Source of the DNA: Ariolimax columbianus
Taxonomy: Eukaryota > Mollusca > Gastropoda > Stylommatophora > Arionidae
Direction: 5' to 3'
DNA: 64,000 nt
Assembly (NCBI GenBank): GCA_036924085.1
Contig: JAVGWX010000002.1
Coordinates: 53,665,105-53,729,104, forward strand
Of the stretch, positions 39,325 to 49,156 are shown piece after piece; within the stretch, counting starts at the first letter, position 1; each line of letters begins with the position of its first letter. The notes beneath the pieces are model-generated. The model saw only the letters and a list, made by a program, of their open reading frames with translations, did not search any database and had not been told where the DNA came from. The position numbers and the translations under genes are program-made.

Positions 39325-39925
39325 AAAAACACTTGTTTACCAGGCCTGTGTCCCCATCACCCTTCTTTTTGGCAGGGAGACATGGTCTACCCACATACAT
39401 CAGGAGAGGCGGCTAAACAACTATCACATAAGGTGACTGCGCAGAATCTTGGGGGATGGGTGGCAAGACAAGATCCCCACCGCGGAGGTGTTGGAGAGAA
39501 CAGGCACTGTCACAATCTTTTCCATGTTTGTCTTCGACGGTTTCCATGGCTGGGACACACTCGGAGTGGGTATGATGGCAGAATACCAAAAGATCTTCTC
39601 TATGGGGGATTACAGTTGGGGCAAAGGTCTCGGGGCCGACCATAACTTCGTTATAAGGATGTATGCAAGCGAGATATGATTTATGCGGGCATCTATTTAG
39701 AATTATGGAAACAGGATGCCATGTATCGTGAAGGGGCAGGCGTAAGCATACAATACAGACAAAGGAGATACTGATTGCGGATAGGCTAAGGACTCGGTGT
39801 TTGAGAAGATATGCCACACCATACAATGCCGCAAACTGTCCTGACTTTCCTTGCCAACACTGTGGAAGACAGTTTTCTACTCGGATTGGTCTTACGAGTC
39901 ATATTCGTTATCGCTATGGATTGTA
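39325..39925 (+). pseudogene. LINE D, C-terminal region with C2H2 finger (broken)
   Basis: Decayed non-LTR retrotransposon 3' end. The RT thumb remnant around 39,335-39,400 is frame-shifted. The linker reads RFPWLGHTRSGYDGRIPKDL and continues LYGGLQLGQRSRGRP (to about 39,645), with an overlapping frame after a shift. The terminal finger CQHCGRQFSTRIGLTSHI lies at about 39,852-39,909. The linker resembles that of LINE A (GRIPKD) and the finger that of LINE B, so it probably belongs to the same broad group. No tail or target-site duplication recognised. Confidence 0.8.
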
Positions 39926-40057
39926 GCTACACAATACCCCCTACATAGAAAGCCTAAGCACCAAGTCATGACGTCACGCAGGGTAGGCCTTGGTTACAAT
40001 GGTTACCCGATGTGCATTAGATGGTATCGTTGCCTTAGGAATTGTTTCATTGAAAGA

Positions 40058-40105
40058 GGGATATTGGAAAGGGATATTGGAAAGGGATATTGGAAAGGGA
40101 TATTT
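40058..40105. repeat. 13-bp tandem repeat, 3.7 copies
   Basis: GGGATATTGGAAA repeated at 40,058, 40,071, 40,084 and 40,097, the last copy partial. Short and perfect. Confidence 0.9.
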
Positions 40106-40321
40106 TATTTCGATGTTATTAATACTTGTGTTTACTATATTTTCTTATATGACTTGCACGAATTAAGTTAATCCCAGCAAAGTTGACATGGACACTTACT
40201 CGATTTTTAAGAAACAATAATTTTGATAATCTTGTTATCAAGACGAACTTGAATAGGAATCTTGTCCATAATTACACATACAATCTGGTCTTCAGACTGC
40301 AATGTTTCAAACCATTGGATG

Positions 40322-40356
40322 GGGATCAAGATGCTGAGCAGCACATGAGCTGCAGT
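40322..40356 (+). repeat. SINE head fragment (5' end only)
   Basis: The first ~35 bases of the ~355-bp SINE family: GGGATCAAGATGCTGAGCAG followed by CACATGAGCTGCAG. The match then stops and a minus-strand LINE relic follows. Having the 5' end without the 3' end is the reverse of usual truncation, so a later deletion is likely. Confidence 0.75.
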
Positions 40357-40399
40357 TCTAATGTTGATCTCTAATTCCTATACTTTACTTCTGGTGTTG

Positions 40400-40740
40400 T
40401 CTATATCCATCAGGTCACTGTGTCATCATATCCCTAAAAATTCTTTGTTTTCTCCACCTCTGATTGTAGTATTTTTGGTCCTTCATTATTCTGTACCTGC
40501 GGCTTGTGTACTTTGTTTTCATGGGATAGTTCACTGACATATTCTGCCCACTTCTTTTGAATATCTTCCTCATTAAATATAATTTGTTATCTCAGTTTTT
40601 AGTCTAACCAACCACTTCCCATTTAATTTTCTTCATACAAAGGTCTACCTTTCTTATTGTGCACAACCATTATCTTACTGACATTTTTCCTAAATCCATT
40701 TCTCATTTACTAATCTATACAACCTACAAATGTTCTGGGG
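40400..40740 (-). pseudogene. LINE E fragment, region between endonuclease and RT (broken)
   Basis: The minus-strand translation contains FNEEDIQKKWAEYVSELSHE, then after a few residues NEGPKILQSEVEKTKNF. This matches the segment just before the RT fingers in many non-LTR elements (a pattern of the type W-x-E-Y-x-x-L, then GP-x-I-L-x-S-E-V-E-K-A). Stops occur on both sides. A short 5' and 3' truncated relic. Confidence 0.65.
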
Positions 40741-41839
40741 TGCCACAAGCCTTCTTCATAAAATAAATAAACAAATGTTGCATACACAAAGCTATTACCC
40801 TTCACAGAATTGGATATATCTCCTATTTCGTTGCTGGACACGTTCATATTTCCCTCTTTGTTTATTCTTTTCATGTCATAGCTAATTGAATAGAACTATT
40901 CATTGATTTTCAACTCAAATAGATAAAACTGTTTTATAATCACTTTAAAATAAATTTACTAAATATATATGTTAAAACATTTGACTCAATCTGGCATTAT
41001 CAGTTGAAGTGAAGTTTTCTCAGCTTAAGGCTCTAATCCAAACTTTTCGAAGCAGTACATCGCTGGGAACTTAAAAACCGAAACATGTGGGTCATTTGTA
41101 TAATTACCAGGACAGTCTGGAGCAGCAGTGCAAAGGCATCGTTAACGACGACTTCGATGAAATATAGACTAGTCTAAATTATACTAAACACGTTTAAATT
41201 AAGAATGCAGAAGAACACAGATGTTGGTATGAATTGAAAGATCACAGACAGGAAACTTGTCACGGACGTCTGTTGTCTACGTCACGACTTTTGCACATTG
41301 TTATGCTTTGGCCTTTTATCTGTAGGGGGGTATTGAGCTACATCCCTTTTTTTTCAAAACACAATCACTATCGCCTGACAAGGCGAAAAGAGCCAATTGA
41401 GGATTCAATATGTAGGATATTATAATAGATGTTTCGGTGACACATTCATTTAGGTGAAAAGTTTGTGTATAGTTGTAAATTGTTTTCTAAGCATTAAAAC
41501 ATAGGATTACATTTTGTCTTCGTCCTTTTCTTGTAATCAAATCAAATCAAATCCATTCAACCCGGTGCGAAGCATAGGTCATCCAAAAAATAATCACCAT
41601 GAACTTCGATCAGCTGCCAGCCGATCCAGCTCTATCCACGACCTGTTAGTGCTCATTCTTATTTACTCCACTTCCCGTCTCCAAGTGTGTCGAGGTCTAC
41701 TCCTATTTGTATTTCCCATTGGACTCCAGTGCAGACACTGTTGTACAACGCTACAAGTATCTAGGTGTCAAATACCCTCATCTAGGTGTGCCATATCCAT
41801 CCCCCTTAATCTCCTGAGATACCCCTTATTTTATTTTCA
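40741..41839. other. Spacer, nothing recognised
   Basis: AT-rich with a few short frames, the longest 110 codons at 41,514-41,846 on the plus strand, with no domain visible. No tandem repeat longer than a few copies. Confidence 0.5.
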
Positions 41840-42210
41840 ATGCTGAGAAGAGCATCATCTGCAGCTGTCAGTGACCCATAGCTAAATGCTAGCGTCAGGG
41901 TCAACGAACCATAGCTGCCAAGACCCTTCTACGCCTCCACGTGGTGATCCTGTATAACAGGCTGCAGCAGAGCAGACTGGCTAAGGAGAAGGGATCGAAG
42001 AGGGAAGGCTAACCATGTACTAAAAATGCCTGCTGAAGTCGGATGTGTCGGACCGAAAGGTGCAAATATCACAGTCAACCTGTAAACTACAACACAACCC
42101 ATTTCGTTCTCCGGACTACATCCTGCTACTTGTAAGCCCTTTTCAGGGCTTGATAGCGAGAGAGTGAGAACGTTCAGGGCTTGGTAGCGGGAGTGTGAGA
42201 ACGTTCAGGG
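41840..42210 (+). mobile_element. SINE copy 1 (slightly 5'-truncated)
   Basis: Starts at TGCTGAGAAGAGC, about 10 bases short of the family 5' end. Diagnostic blocks are CCATAGCTAAATGCTAGCG, CCAAGACCCTTCTACGCC, GCAGACTGGCTAAGGAGAAG and GTCGGATGTGTCGGACC, then the shared LINE tail (GTAAACTACAACACAACCC). The final tail segment is tandemly duplicated as two ~31-bp copies at about 42,150-42,211 (TGAGAACGTTCAGGG twice). A minus-strand CR1/L2-type LINE abuts immediately afterward. Older than copies 2 and 3 as judged by substitutions. Confidence 0.88.
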
Positions 42211-43200
42211 CTTAACTTAACTTAACAGCTTTATACTGGTTTAGAAGACTCTGCAGAGTCTGTAAACAACCAGTTTCATTTACATTACCTTGCTCTAAAA
42301 GCTATGTGCATCCAATCTATTCTTAAATGCATTAATTTGCCTCTGCCTCTACTACTTTCTGTGGCAATGCATTCCACGCATTCATCACTCTCTGATTAGA
42401 CAAATATTTGCTAATATCTAATCTGGACCTCTCTTTAGTCAACTTGTAGCTATGCCCTCTTGTTCTTGTAGCTATGCCCTCTTGTTCTTGTAGCTATGCC
42501 TTCTTGTTCTTGTAGATATGCCCTCTTGTTCTTGTAGCTATGCCATCTTGTTCTTGTAGCTATGCCCTCTTGTTCTTGTAGCTATGCCCTCTTGTTCTTG
42601 TAGCTATGCCCTCTTGTTCTTGTAGCTATGCCCTCTTGTTCTTGTAGCTATGCCCTCTTGTTCTTGTAGCTATGCCCTCTTGTTCTTGTAGCTATGCCCT
42701 CTTGTTCTTGTAGCTATGCCCTCTTGTTCTTGTATCTATGCCCTCTTGTTCTTGTAGCTATGCCCTCTTGTTCTTGTAGCTATGCCCTCTTGTTCTTGTA
42801 GCTATACCCTCTTGTTCTTGTATCTATGCCCTCTTGTTCTTGTAGCTATACCCTATTGTTCTTGTATCTATGCCCTCTTGTTCGTGTGGGTGGTTGTATT
42901 TTGAGAAACTTGTAATAGTCTAATGTATCCATTCCTCTGATCATCTTATAAACCTGTATTAAGCCCCCTCAAATTCTTCTCTTTTCTAGACACTATAGGC
43001 CGGTTTTCTCTCATAACTGTAATTCTGGAATTCCACTATCATCTTTGTCGTTATTCCTTGTATCCTTTCCAGCATGTTTATATCTCTTGTACGATAAGGA
43101 CTCCAGACCTGTACATAGTGCTCCACTCTAGGTCTAACTAATGCTTTATACAGTTTGACTTTCAGTGAGATTAAAAAACATATGTTGTTGTTCATGCAGT
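42211..43200 (-). pseudogene. LINE F, CR1/L2-type 3' end, carrying an internal minisatellite
   Basis: The minus-strand frame 43,195-42,986 reads LYKALVRPRVEHYVQVWSPY then RTRDINMLERIQGITTKMI, the characteristic C-terminal RT segment of CR1/L2/Jockey-group LINEs. Past a stop it resumes as GGLIQVYKMIRGMDTLDYYK then FLKIQPPTRTRGH (about 42,960-42,890). It is then interrupted by the 22-bp array, and continues on the other side as RGHSYKLTKERSRLDISKYL, then SNQRVMNAWNALPQKVVEAE. The 3' end at about 42,211-42,225 is a short TTAAG repeat tail. Several in-frame stops make it inactive. Confidence 0.9.
42447..42886. repeat. 22-bp minisatellite (20 copies) inside LINE F
   Basis: Unit TAGCTATGCCCTCTTGTTCT plus TG, 22 bp (starts 42,447 and 42,469); 440 bases is 20 copies. 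Variants are TATCTATG, TATACC, GCCTTC and GCCATC. On the minus strand the unit is a piece of the LINE F coding sequence around the codons for TRGHSYK, and both array edges run into LINE F sequence. The array therefore grew inside the element. Confidence 0.95.
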
Positions 43201-44745
43201 CTTTTCAACCACAGAACAAGTTTATAAAATTTATCAGTTTGAGGTTATCATCTTGACAGTATAGTAGCCATCTATGGATTAGTCCTTTCATATTTTGTAT
43301 TATATTGTTTATGTCAGAAAATTTATAAACTAAAAAAAACCAATGAATTTTAATATTAAATATTTCTTTTTAAAATTACAAAATATATTTTAAAATGTTA
43401 TATGTTTAATATGTTACGAGTGTGCAGAGGGAGCGAGGAGTAACATCGGAATTAGATGAAGCATACGGGTCAAAACCTCACTTCCTTGTTAGGCTCCTGG
43501 AAACAGGCAGCCTGGCCAACAAGATGGGGGATCGACTACCTAATTTCCATAGTAGTGAGCCTACCAAGAAGCTCATATTGCACTTCAGCAAGTTGGAACC
43601 CAGTCCACCTTTTCAAGAATGTCTCTTAATGTAAAAAAAGCCACTGTAAACCCCCTACCAACAACGTAGCATCATCGACAGTTTAACTCTGTACGAGTGG
43701 CTTCAAACAAGTCCTTAGAAAAATCTGAAGTTTTTATTATGATGCATGTAGCATTTTAAAGCTAATTTATGCCTTTATATGTTAGCTTGAATTATTCACA
43801 GGTTGTTTAATATTTTCAAATCTGAATTGTGAAAAATATAAATGGTACTCTTTACCAAGACAGACAAACTATGACAGAAACAAATAGAAGAAAAGACACA
43901 CCCAAAAATTTTATACTTTTAAATTTGCTGAAAATTTACTTCTTAAAAAACTATTTTCAAAATAACGTTTAAACAATAAAAGTAGTGCCTGGAAACAAAT
44001 ATAATGACTAAAGCTATTTAATATGACTTTAAAAACAACAATGAAGAATGAATAACTAACCAAGATTTAATAATCGAAATGAAAAACCAGCCTAGATTTA
44101 ATACATTTTTGGAGGTGGGTAAAAAATTAAACAAAAACTGCAGCTATAATCATTTATAGCATCCTGAGGTGAACGGTCAAATCTAACGGTGGTAGGAGAG
44201 TGATAAGAAACGGAGAAGAAGAAAACTATTATATTTTCGCTCGTGTTTTGCCCAGGTCCGAAAGGGGTGCAAGGAATATTAACGTTATAACATGTCAGAC
44301 AAATGTCGTAAGAGACCACTGAGGAATGGGTGTTGAGCTGCCGAATCTTTATCCTTTCAAAAGTATAAGCCACAATGAAAAAAAAGCATGGCCTCTACAT
44401 CCCTTGGCGGAAGAGGAGAGACTCAGTCAAGTTATGTCAAGTTAACAGTGGATTAAATCATTTCATGAAATAAGTCAGATAATGCTTTCTTTATTTTCTT
44501 GTAATGTACTATATTTGAGTGGGAAATTGTTCTTTGTTCTTTGAACGAAGATTTGGTCATCTTAACAAACATATGATTCACACATGTTATAGAAAATGGG
44601 ATACACGTTTGGCATTTGTAATAGCCAGCGTTTCAATTTTTTTAAAACATTCTAGACTTGAATTTAGAGTTGTGTACCGTGATTACCTGCTCAAGCATGA
44701 AGCAGTGTTACAGACTCAGGAGCTGTCACATCCCAGAGAAAGAAT
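43201..44745. other. AT-rich spacer with a possible diverged repeat
   Basis: No recognisable gene. A 70-codon plus frame (43,422-43,634) has no known motif. The stretch 43,486-43,665 resembles 58,430-58,610 in scattered blocks (GGAAACAGG, TGGCCAA, GGATCGAC, TCCATAGT, GTAA-CCC-CTACCA), so both may be copies of an unrecognised repeat. Confidence 0.45.
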
Positions 44746-45171
44746 AATAATAATAAAGCTCGCCTTAGGCATCTGAGGCCTGTTGCGTCGGTCGGACGCC
44801 CCCATGACCAGTCAAAACGGTGCTCTGCCAGACCTCGTCTACAGCAATCCCTAGTGGCTGGGACAGTGGGAGCGCAGCTGCGTCCGGACTGGACAGTGTG
44901 AGCGCAGCTGCGTCCGGACTGGACAGTGGGAGCGCAGCTGCGTCTGGACTGGGCAGTGGGAGTGTTGACCGCGATACCCGTGGGCTTCTAGGAGGGAGTC
45001 GGGTACTCCGCTGCCTCGGGATACGGGCCGCGAAGAGGGAGTGTTTTAGGAGTTCTCCTTCTCCTAAGTGTCGATCCGGTGTCAGAGGTTGTCATCATCC
45101 GTTCTCGAGCTCCACCTCTACACCCTCTGAATGCTTTCTTCCTGCAAGGCGATGAAATTCTTTCTCCGTTT
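44746..45171 (-). pseudogene. Possible LINE G 3' end with TTA tail
   Basis: On the minus strand the terminal frame reads VMGASDRRNRPQMPKASFII and runs into a (TTA)n tail (AAT repeats at 44,746-44,757 on the plus strand). Similar short C-termini that run into a trinucleotide tail are familiar from invertebrate LINEs. The upstream part is GC-rich, contains the 30-bp repeat and has stops. No RT domain is present here, so the call rests on the tail and the terminal peptide only. Confidence 0.4.
44861..44963. repeat. 30-bp tandem repeat, 3.4 copies
   Basis: GGACAGTGGGAGCGCAGCTG plus CGTCCGGACT, starting at 44,861, 44,891, 44,921 and (partial) 44,951. GC-rich against an AT-rich neighbourhood. A plus-strand frame (SAAASGLDSG repeat, 44,820-45,155) is open only because 30 is a multiple of three. 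Confidence 0.9.
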
Positions 45172-45184
45172 ATATAACGGAGAC
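45172..45184. repeat. Target-site duplication of SINE copy 2, left
   Basis: ATATAACGGAGAC, identical to 45,538-45,550 on the far side of the SINE. Confidence 0.92.
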
Positions 45185-45538
45185 GGGATCAAGAGCTGAG
45201 CAGCGCATGAGCCGCAGTAGTCAGCGACCCATAGCTGACTGCTAACGTCAGGGCCAGCGAACCAGAGCTGCCAAGACCCTTCTACACTTCCACGCGGTGA
45301 TCCTGGATAACAGACTGCAGCAGGGCAGACTGGCTAAGAAGAAGGGATCGAAAAGGGAATGCTAACCCGGTACTCAAAAAATGCTTGCTGAAGTCGGATG
45401 TGTTGGACCGAAAGGTGCAGATATCGCAGTCAAGCTGTAACTACGACACAACGCATTCCGTTCTCTGGACTACATTCTGCTACTTAAGCCTTTTCAGGGT
45501 TTGGTAGTGGGAGATTGAGAACGAACGAAGAAGAAGAA
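45185..45538 (+). mobile_element. SINE copy 2, full length with 13-bp TSD
   Basis: About 354 bp, from GGGATCAAGAGCTGAGCAGC to a GAAGAAGAAGAA tail. The 5' half has CCCATAGCTGACTGCTAACG, CCAAGACCCTTCTACAC and GGCAGACTGGCTAAGAAG. The 3' half, from GTCGGATGTGTTGGACC through GAGAACGAACGAAG, is homologous to the 3' end of LINE A, so LINE A relatives probably mobilised it. No clear tRNA-like head: a weak B-box resemblance (GTCAGCGACCC) is seen but no convincing A box. Perfect flanking duplication suggests a fairly recent insertion. Confidence 0.93.
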
Positions 45539-45550
45539 TATAACGGAGAC
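45538..45550. repeat. Target-site duplication of SINE copy 2, right
   Basis: ATATAACGGAGAC directly after the GAA tail. One A is shared with the tail. Confidence 0.92.
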
Positions 45551-46172
45551 ATGAGAGAATGCATAGGGACCCGGTGGGAGCCGAGTGACAATTGACATCA
45601 AGTTGTGAAGAAGAGCTCTTGTATATCGCATCTTTTGTTGGCCTGACGCTGGGGAGCAGTCAATCGGAACGAGTGTTGTCATGTAGGCCTGATTTGCGCG
45701 TCTGAGAGCTGAGCGATATTCTACCACAAATGGCCATATATTTTTACTAGAACACGCAAAGACCGCGAACAAAATGCATCGTAGCTTGCGAAATACACCA
45801 CTCAGATAATAAAGACAGTCTCACAGTAAAGTAGTTCAGCAGGGCAATTATCAGTGTAAATATTTCTCAGAAACTTGAGAACATTCGAAACGGATACAAA
45901 CACCAGAGCTAATAGTGATCGCAGCTAATCAAGCGCAGCTCAAACGTTCATATAGACAAGTCTACTTGGTGGACAAAAACGCTTCAAAGGCTCTCTCAAA
46001 ATATCTCAGGCACATTTCAACATCGATGTAAACCCATGGGAGTGCCTGGTCCATGACCGCCAGACATGGCATAGAACCCCCATTAGATGCGCCTCCAGAG
46101 AAAGAAGGACGTTTGCAAAACAATCGCTGTCGTCTTGACACTAGCCACAGCTTAGATCATAACAGTCACGCG
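45551..46172. other. Spacer, nothing recognised
   Basis: No domain-bearing ORF, no periodicity. A 92-codon minus frame overlaps the SINE tail and is not convincing. Confidence 0.5.
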
Positions 46173-46372
46173 ATACTTTACAACACAGACAGTTCTCATG
46201 AGTGCTAAAACTATACTTTACAACACAGACAGTCCGTATGAGTGCTAAAGCTTTACTTTACAGCACAGATAGTCCTCATGCGTGCTAAAGTTATACTTTA
46301 CAACACAGACAGTCCTCATGCGTGCTAAAGTTATACTTTACAACACAAACAATTCGCATGAGTGCTAAATCA
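46173..46372. repeat. 40-bp minisatellite, 5 copies
   Basis: Unit ATACTTTACAACACAGACAG then TCCTCATGCGTGCTAAAGTT. Starts at 46,173, 46,213, 46,253, 46,293 and 46,333. Copies differ at several positions, so it is older than the 31-bp array. Confidence 0.93.
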
Positions 46373-47228
46373 TTGCAAAGACAACGACATCCTGATAAAA
46401 TCCAAGAGAACTTTATATACGCTTTGCATGTGTTTTACCATCGCAAGAAAGAAAGTACACATTTGAGTGAGAACAGCAGTTAACAAACTTATACGGATCT
46501 CACGTCTGGCATATGCATTAATTTTGTGCGTGCTGTCGCTAAGTTATAATTATGTCAAAGAGAACAATAAACGCATTTCCGAATATTAAATGACACAACT
46601 GATAGTAAACATACGATTAACTTCTCATCAGTGATACAGTTGATAGTAAGCATCAGGCTTGACAAATTTTAGGGTGACTTACCAGTCAGTCAAACATTCC
46701 ACCAGTCAGCGTGGGGGGATTACATTCATGTAATTTATGTTAGCAAATTTACACTAGGCACTAATTCACCTTTATTTTTACATAACAAAACGTACCAAAC
46801 CAAATAATATTGTATTACTTACACAGTATTAGTTTATTTCTTCTTAAGAAAAAATGCACTACTGTCAGAGGCATAGCGTGGGTGTCCTTGAAAATTCTTG
46901 GTAGTTTTATGACTGTATTACCATTTATCGATGGCTTTAGTTAGTTTAAATTGTGGTAGTAGAGGTACATTTAGACTCACCATCGTAAACTAGCTGATGT
47001 ACAATCTATTCAAACCGTAATATCATTAATAATCGTGCGAAACGGTCTAATAGTTATAGGCGCATTAATAGTTTGTGGTGTGGTTATTGTTGCATATAGT
47101 TGCTTTTTAAAAACTAACATTGATATCAATTTCTAAATTAGTTTGAAGTGTACATTTATGACAGCCTCAGAAGGTTACCGTTTTACTTATACCAGTTCTT
47201 CGACAATGAATCTACGATGGGTCATGTT
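46373..47228. other. AT-rich spacer upstream of the transposase relic
   Basis: No recognisable gene. If the transposon once had terminal inverted repeats, the left one should lie here, but I could not identify it by eye. Confidence 0.5.
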
Positions 47229-47602
47229 GCGATATTCATGACCCAGAGAAACGAACGCAATTGGCGCTAGGTCTGGATAGATCGTCCTTTTACCGTTGGA
47301 TTGAACAGGACTCAGAGCGCACTCCTATCAAGCAAGGAAGGACAAGCAAATTTGACGATTTCGACAGAGATGTCATAAAACGGGAGATATTGAAAATGTT
47401 GACTAAAAATCCGACTGCAGTTTTTAAGTTTTCAAAAGCACTTTTGGGAACATTGTAAGAGCCGTCGGCTTTGCATTCAGAAAAACTTCAGCCGGCAAGA
47501 ATATTATATGTGAAAAACCACATTTGATTGCTGCCCGAAGCAAATACATGAGACAGATACGTGAACGGGATAGGCAAGGTTATGGTATTGTATACTTGAA
47601 TG
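47229..47602 (+). pseudogene. DDE transposase relic, N-terminal part (IS630/Tc1/mariner-like)
   Basis: Frame from 47,229 reads EKRTQLALGLDRSSFYRWIE, a helix-turn-helix DNA-binding start, then SKFDDFDRDVIKREILKML. A frameshift near 47,450 separates it from KTSAGKNIICEKPHLIAARS and KYMRQIRERDRQGYGIVY. This architecture matches the DDE_3-type transposases of the IS630/Tc1/mariner superfamily found in many invertebrates. The coding sequence is then cut by SINE copy 3 exactly before the first catalytic motif and resumes at 47,963. Inactive because of the frameshift, the insertion and the loss of the C-terminal catalytic half. Confidence 0.75.
47590..47602. repeat. Target-site duplication of SINE copy 3, left
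   Basis: GTATACTTGAATG, identical to 47,963-47,975. It encodes VYLN of the transposase. Confidence 0.93.
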
Positions 47603-47962
47603 GGATCAAGATGCTGAGCAGCGCATGAGCTGCAGTGGTCATCGACCCATAGCTGACTGCTAGCGTCAGGGCCAGCGAACCATAGCTGCCAAGACCCTTC
47701 TACACCTCCACGCGGTGATCCTGGATAACAGACAGCAGCAGGGCAGACTGGCTAAGGAGAAGGGATCAAAGAGGGAATGCTAACCCAGTACGCAAAAAAT
47801 GCTTGCTGAAGTCGGATGTGTTGGACCGAAAGGTGCAAATATCGCAGTCAAGGTGTAAACTATAACACAACGTATTTCATTCTCTGGACTACATTCTGCT
47901 ACTTACCGTTTCAGGGTTTGGCAGTGGGAGATTGAGAACGAATGAAGAAGAAGAATGAAGAA
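47603..47962 (+). mobile_element. SINE copy 3, full length, inserted in the transposase relic
   Basis: About 360 bp, beginning GGATCAAGATGCTGAGCAGC and ending with a GAA-rich tail (GAAGAAGAAGAATGAAGAA). It carries all family blocks (CCAAGACCCTTCTACACC, GGCAGACTGGCTAAGGAG, GTCGGATGTGTTGGACC, GAGATTGAGAACGAATGAAG). A perfect 13-bp duplication surrounds it. Very similar to copy 2, so both probably date from the same wave. It must be younger than the transposon it interrupts. Confidence 0.94.
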
Positions 47963-47975
47963 GTATACTTGAATG
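47963..47975. repeat. Target-site duplication of SINE copy 3, right
   Basis: GTATACTTGAATG, directly after the SINE tail and in frame with the remaining transposase codons. Confidence 0.93.
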
Positions 47976-48142
47976 AATCCTGGGTCAATACTCACTACAC
48001 CTATGGTAAAGAATGGCAATCAGTAGACGGGGAACAGAAAAGACAAATTCCAAGCAGCAAAGCGCAGCGCATTATACTAACGTATACTGGAAGAAAGATA
48101 GTATCAGTGACATACAGTGACCTTGGCCTCGAATCGGTGTGA
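47963..48142 (+). pseudogene. DDE transposase relic, central part with D-to-N change
   Basis: Resumes the transposase as VYLNESWVNTHYTYGKEW, then DGEQKRQIPSSKAQRIILTY, and decays to a stop at about 48,140. In this family the motif is YLDESW, its Asp being one residue of the DDE triad. Here the codon AAT at 47,972-47,974 gives Asn, and the left duplication copy has the same AAT, so the change predates the SINE insertion. The second and third catalytic residues are not present. Confidence 0.75.
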
Positions 48143-49156
48143 ACGCACAATGTAGAGTTTTGGGTAGGATTACAAATTTAGTATTTGAAATAATTAGCAC
48201 ACCGGGTAATGAGCAAGTTAGTGAATTCCGATGCCCGAATGCATTTCTAATTTGGCCATTGAATGATGGCAGGACATAAAAATACTGTGCGAACCCGGTC
48301 GAGATGCGAACGCGGAATGAACAGATGGGTCAATGATGTTGACTTCAATGAATACACGCTCACCCTTGTTTTATAGGAGACGGTAAAATATTTGGTTCGA
48401 TGTCATTGAAAATCATAGCACAATGATAGAAACGGTGCCCAGAACGTATCCTAATGTGGCATATTGTTGGTGATTTGCTATAGATATAGTATCACGAATC
48501 AATATCAGGCAATGAAAGCAGATAGAATACCACAAACAACCTGACTAAAAGTGTTCACAACCTGTTAGTCGCTAGACCGGAAACCAAATCTATTGTAGCT
48601 TTGGAATACATACTTAGGTCGATCCAGACAAACATACAGACAGTATCACCCTAATTTTAATGACATCACAACATAGACAACACGCACACACAAACAATAG
48701 ACAGCAACGCTTGTATCGGCCATTAACAAATAACAACAGACATTGATATTCTCACATTAAGAGAGCTCCTCAATTTGTCATTCCTTAACCTCAAGATTAG
48801 CATATTAAAGTCTAGTGCATACTTACTAATGGCTGTGCATACAAAATTATATTAACTATTACCTACCGGAAACACAACTGAAAGAAAGTCGTCTTGGCTA
48901 GAATACTCTCAAATTGATATTTTTGCACACCTCACCATTCCCACTGTCCAAACATCTGCTGAGGTAAAGTAATAACCTAGTTTGGAAAGAAAGCTCTAAA
49001 AACAATACACTATATAGGACATGGCCAACGCTAGACAGTGTATGTAAAGATTGGCGTGTGACGAGTCTCACAGGTGACCTTTGTAAATCTGCTTGGTCTG
49101 TTCCTAGATGATGTGTGAATTGCGACTCGCTGGTCAAGTTCAAAGTAAACATTTTC
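48143..49156. other. AT-rich spacer, nothing recognised
   Basis: No RNA gene, repeat or motif-bearing ORF seen. It may include the decayed remainder of the transposon. Confidence 0.5.

Noticed and set aside
39704..39722. Match of ATGGAAACAGGATG to 58,432 as a shared element
   Set aside because: Similarity stops after about 18 bases on both sides; chance or a very short relic cannot be told apart.
43422..43634. 70-codon frame as a small gene
   Set aside because: No known motif or supporting context, and it overlaps a possible diverged repeat.
44820..45155. 111-codon frame with Ser/Ala/Gly repeats
   Set aside because: Open because of the 30-bp repeat; no domain, and it overlaps a probable LINE 3' end on the other strand.
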